A model generated the notes under the pieces. That model ran no database searches. It was not told the DNA's origin and saw nothing but the letters and a program-made list of their open reading frames with translations. Positions 62,071 to 64,000 of a DNA stretch of 64,000 nt are shown in pieces. Each line of letters starts with the position of its first letter. Position 1 is the stretch's first letter. A program made the position numbers and the translations under genes. The stretch comes from a bacterium (GTDB lineage: Bacteria > Sysuimicrobiota > Sysuimicrobiia > Sysuimicrobiales > Segetimicrobiaceae): NCBI GenBank assembly GCA_035295165.1, contig DATGJN010000035.1:1-64000 (forward strand), read 5' to 3'.

Positions 62071-63494
62071 CGAAGGGACAGTTCCGTGCCGGCGTCGGTC
62101 GCGCGACCATCACGCCGCCGCTCACGGTGCCCCACGCGGGGTGGGGCGCGCAGACCCATGTGTACGCCGAGGGGATCGAGACCGATCTGTGGGCGACCGT
62201 GCTGCTCCTGGACGACGGGACCGAGCGTGCGGCGATCGTCGATCTGGACCTGGTGGTCATCAATCAGCAAGAAACGGAGGCGATCGCCGCCGCGGTTGCC
62301 GGGGTGGTCGGGATCCGCCCGGCGCAAGTCCGGGTGTCGGTGACCCACAATCACACCGGGCCGCCGCCGAGCCGCTGGGACTGGTTGGACGGCACCGACG
62401 CGCTGCGACGCTACTACGAGTCGCTTCCCGAGTTCTCCGCCGGGGCGGCCCGCATCGCGCTCGCGGGTCTGCGCCCGGCGCGCGTCGGCGTGGGGACCGG
62501 GGAGAGCCGCGTCGCGGTCAACCGCCGCGAGACCGCGCCGGACGGACGCACCGTCGCCGGGGTCAACCTCGCCGGGGTGATCGATCCCCAGGTGTTCGTC
62601 CTGCGGATCGACACCACCGAACGGGAGCCGCTCGCCGTCCTCGTCGGTTACACGATGCACCCCACGACGGCGGGGCCGACGTTCCGGCGCATCACCGCCG
62701 ACTGGCCAGGCCACATGAAGCGCACGGTGGAACGGCTCACCGGGGCCACGTGCCTATTCGCGCAGGGTGCGACCGGCAACATCGGCCCGGGGGTCGACAG
62801 CTACACCGACGACGCCAGCGCGATCCGCCGGTTGGGTACGCTCGTGGGGTACGAGGCTGCCCGCGTGCACCTGGACATGCGGGTGCCGGCCGTGCAGCCT
62901 GTTCACGAGCGCGTCTGGGAGTCCGGGGCGCCGCTCGGCAAGTGGACGACCCGCCCGATCGCCGTCCCCGAGCCGATCGTGCGGAGCCGCGTGGCGACGC
63001 TCCGGCTGCCGCTCCGGCCGCAGCCCCCCGTCCCCGAGGCCGCGGCGCACCTGGTCGCGGTCCAGCGCAAACTGCGGGAGCTCGTGGACCGAGGCGCGCC
63101 GGCCGCGGAGATCGAAGCCGCGACGTTCGTCACCAAGCGCGCCAACATGACCGTGACGCGCGCGCGCACGTACGGCGGTCGGAGCGAGGACGCTGTGGAG
63201 CTGCACCTGCTCAGGATCGGCCCCGCCGTGCTCGCCGCGATCTCGTGCGAGCCGTTCGCCGAGATCGCGCTGGCGATCAAAGCGCGGTCGCCGTTTCCGC
63301 ACACGTGGTTCGGCGGGTACGTCGGTGGGTGGGGAGGATACATCCCGATCGCCGACGAGTACCCGCGCGGAGGGTACGAGGTGGAGACCTCGCCGTTCAC
63401 CCCCGAGGCAGCGGCCCGCGTGGTCGACGGCACGCTCGCCGCGCTTCAGGAGTTCCACAAGGCGACCGAGGGTTCGGAAGCGACGAAGCGGTAG
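62067..63494 (+). CDS. Neutral-ceramidase-domain protein, cytoplasmic
   Basis: A 475-residue protein of the neutral/alkaline non-lysosomal ceramidase N-terminal domain family. The metal-binding SVTHNHTGP and the second histidine in MHPTT are visible. It lacks a signal peptide. At the position of the ceramidase nucleophile (known as NLSP in Pseudomonas ceramidase, from memory) it reads GNIGPG, with Gly in place of Ser, so ceramidase activity is doubtful. It is translationally coupled to the aminotransferase, which suggests an amide or amino-sugar substrate. A confident function is not possible. Confidence 0.78.
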   Translation: MTKGQFRAGVGRATITPPLTVPHAGWGAQTHVYAEGIETDLWATVLLLDDGTERAAIVDLDLVVINQQETEAIAAAVAGVVGIRPAQVRVSVTHNHTGPPPSRWDWLDGTDALRRYYESLPEFSAGAARIALAGLRPARVGVGTGESRVAVNRRETAPDGRTVAGVNLAGVIDPQVFVLRIDTTEREPLAVLVGYTMHPTTAGPTFRRITADWPGHMKRTVERLTGATCLFAQGATGNIGPGVDSYTDDASAIRRLGTLVGYEAARVHLDMRVPAVQPVHERVWESGAPLGKWTTRPIAVPEPIVRSRVATLRLPLRPQPPVPEAAAHLVAVQRKLRELVDRGAPAAEIEAATFVTKRANMTVTRARTYGGRSEDAVELHLLRIGPAVLAAISCEPFAEIALAIKARSPFPHTWFGGYVGGWGGYIPIADEYPRGGYEVETSPFTPEAAARVVDGTLAALQEFHKATEGSEATKR

Positions 63495-63569
63495 TCAAAT
63501 CCGTGGACGGCGCCGCGTCGGGGACGACGATGCGGCGCGCCGCCACAGGGAGCGAGGGGGACGCCACGA

Positions 63570-64000
63570 TGGATGAGCACAGGCACGTGATCGATTCGAT
63601 CCTCGAGTCGCGGGGCCGAGGCCGACGCCTGACCCGCAGGGAGTTGATGCGCGCGGGTCTGGCCGTGGGCAGCGGCGTGGCCGCGGCCCGGATGCTGCAA
63701 GGTTGGCCGGTCGCTGCGGCCGCCGCTCCGGCGCCAAAGCGCGGCGGCACCGTGACGTGGGGGATGACGTCGGACCCGGTGGCGCTCGTGCCGTTCGGGG
63801 GCATCAGCGGGTCCGCGTTCGAAATCACGTCGCTCGTCTACGAGTCGCTGCTTGCGTGGGACCGTTCGCTGAAGGTCATCCCGGCGCTGGCGGCGTCCTG
63901 GCAGATTCCAGACGACAAGACGTACGTCTTCAAGCTGCGTCCCGGCGTGAAGTTCCACAGCGGCAAGACACTCGACGCCGACGACGTTAAGTACTCGCTC
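63570..64000 (+). CDS. Family 5 solute-binding protein (partial), Tat-exported
   Basis: The N-terminal 143 residues of a peptide/nickel-type (SBP_bac_5) binding protein, cut by the window end. A twin-arginine signal, TRRELMRAGLAVG, precedes a hydrophobic stretch ending near residue 52 (AAAAAPAPKRGG). Then GGTVTWGMTSDPVALVPF, YESLLAWD and FKLRPGVKFHSGK are the usual beginning of the family. GAGCGAGGGGG lies upstream of the ATG. It may belong to a second ABC importer in the same cluster, whose other genes would lie past 64000. Confidence 0.85.

Overview
This is a GC-rich bacterial chromosome segment. Genes are tightly packed, many start with GTG or TTG, stops and starts overlap (ATGA/GTGA), and I see no rRNA, tRNA, CRISPR array or insertion sequence. 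A 14-gene nuo operon with NADH-type NuoE/F, an undivided korAB ferredoxin oxidoreductase, a SufR-like regulator, several HD-GYP proteins, and CoA-transferase and enolase-superfamily catabolic genes suggest a soil or subsurface member of a poorly cultured, deep-branching phylum (Armatimonadota/Sysuimicrobiota-like, or comparable). That placement is inference; no phylogenetic marker is present.

Layout. 1-8.2 kb: scattered genes (gamma-glutamyltransferase, polysaccharide deacetylase, Asn/Gly-rich secreted protein, stand-alone LigD-type DNA ligase, membrane HD-GYP protein, secreted CAP-domain protein). 8.5-12.8 kb: a plus-strand run of creatininase-family amidohydrolase, cis-prenyltransferase, second deacetylase, Maf pyrophosphatase and D-2-hydroxyacid dehydrogenase. 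12.9-14.7 kb: two tandem secreted paralogs facing away from an HU gene. 14.9-17.7 kb: korAB. 17.7-21.6 kb: two overlapping HD-GYP genes, the second continuing in frame into a complete MFS transporter. This is the most unusual locus in the window. 22.2-26.3 kb: a minus-strand operon of family III CoA-transferase, MmgE/PrpD and two-subunit class I fumarase-type hydratase, probably for C4/C5 dicarboxylates. 26.4-35.7 kb: housekeeping and stress genes (Ski2-like helicase, UPF0173 hydrolase, SufR-like regulator, threonine aldolase, 7Fe ferredoxin, NUDIX hydrolase, phosphoesterase, PHP phosphatase, methyltransferase).

35.8-52.1 kb: a small MerR-like gene, then nuoABCDEFGHIJKLMN, followed after 10 nt by fixC and fixX. 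Complex I and an ETF:quinone-oxidoreductase-like branch therefore appear to share one transcription unit, both feeding the quinone pool. 52.2-64 kb: an ankyrin-repeat gene, an SDR, and an IclR-led catabolic cluster. The cluster holds a DHDPS-family lyase, two enolase-superfamily enzymes, a polar-amino-acid-type ABC transporter, a class III aminotransferase, a ceramidase-domain protein and a Tat-exported family 5 solute-binding protein cut by the window edge. It looks like uptake and dehydration/aldol cleavage of a sugar acid or amino-sugar-acid-like compound.

Strong inverted repeats, several of them terminator-like, lie between or downstream of genes near 4.5, 13.5, 14.7, 17.7 and 32.1 kb. 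Start sites were chosen from Shine-Dalgarno matches and family alignment, so several are shorter than the longest open frame.
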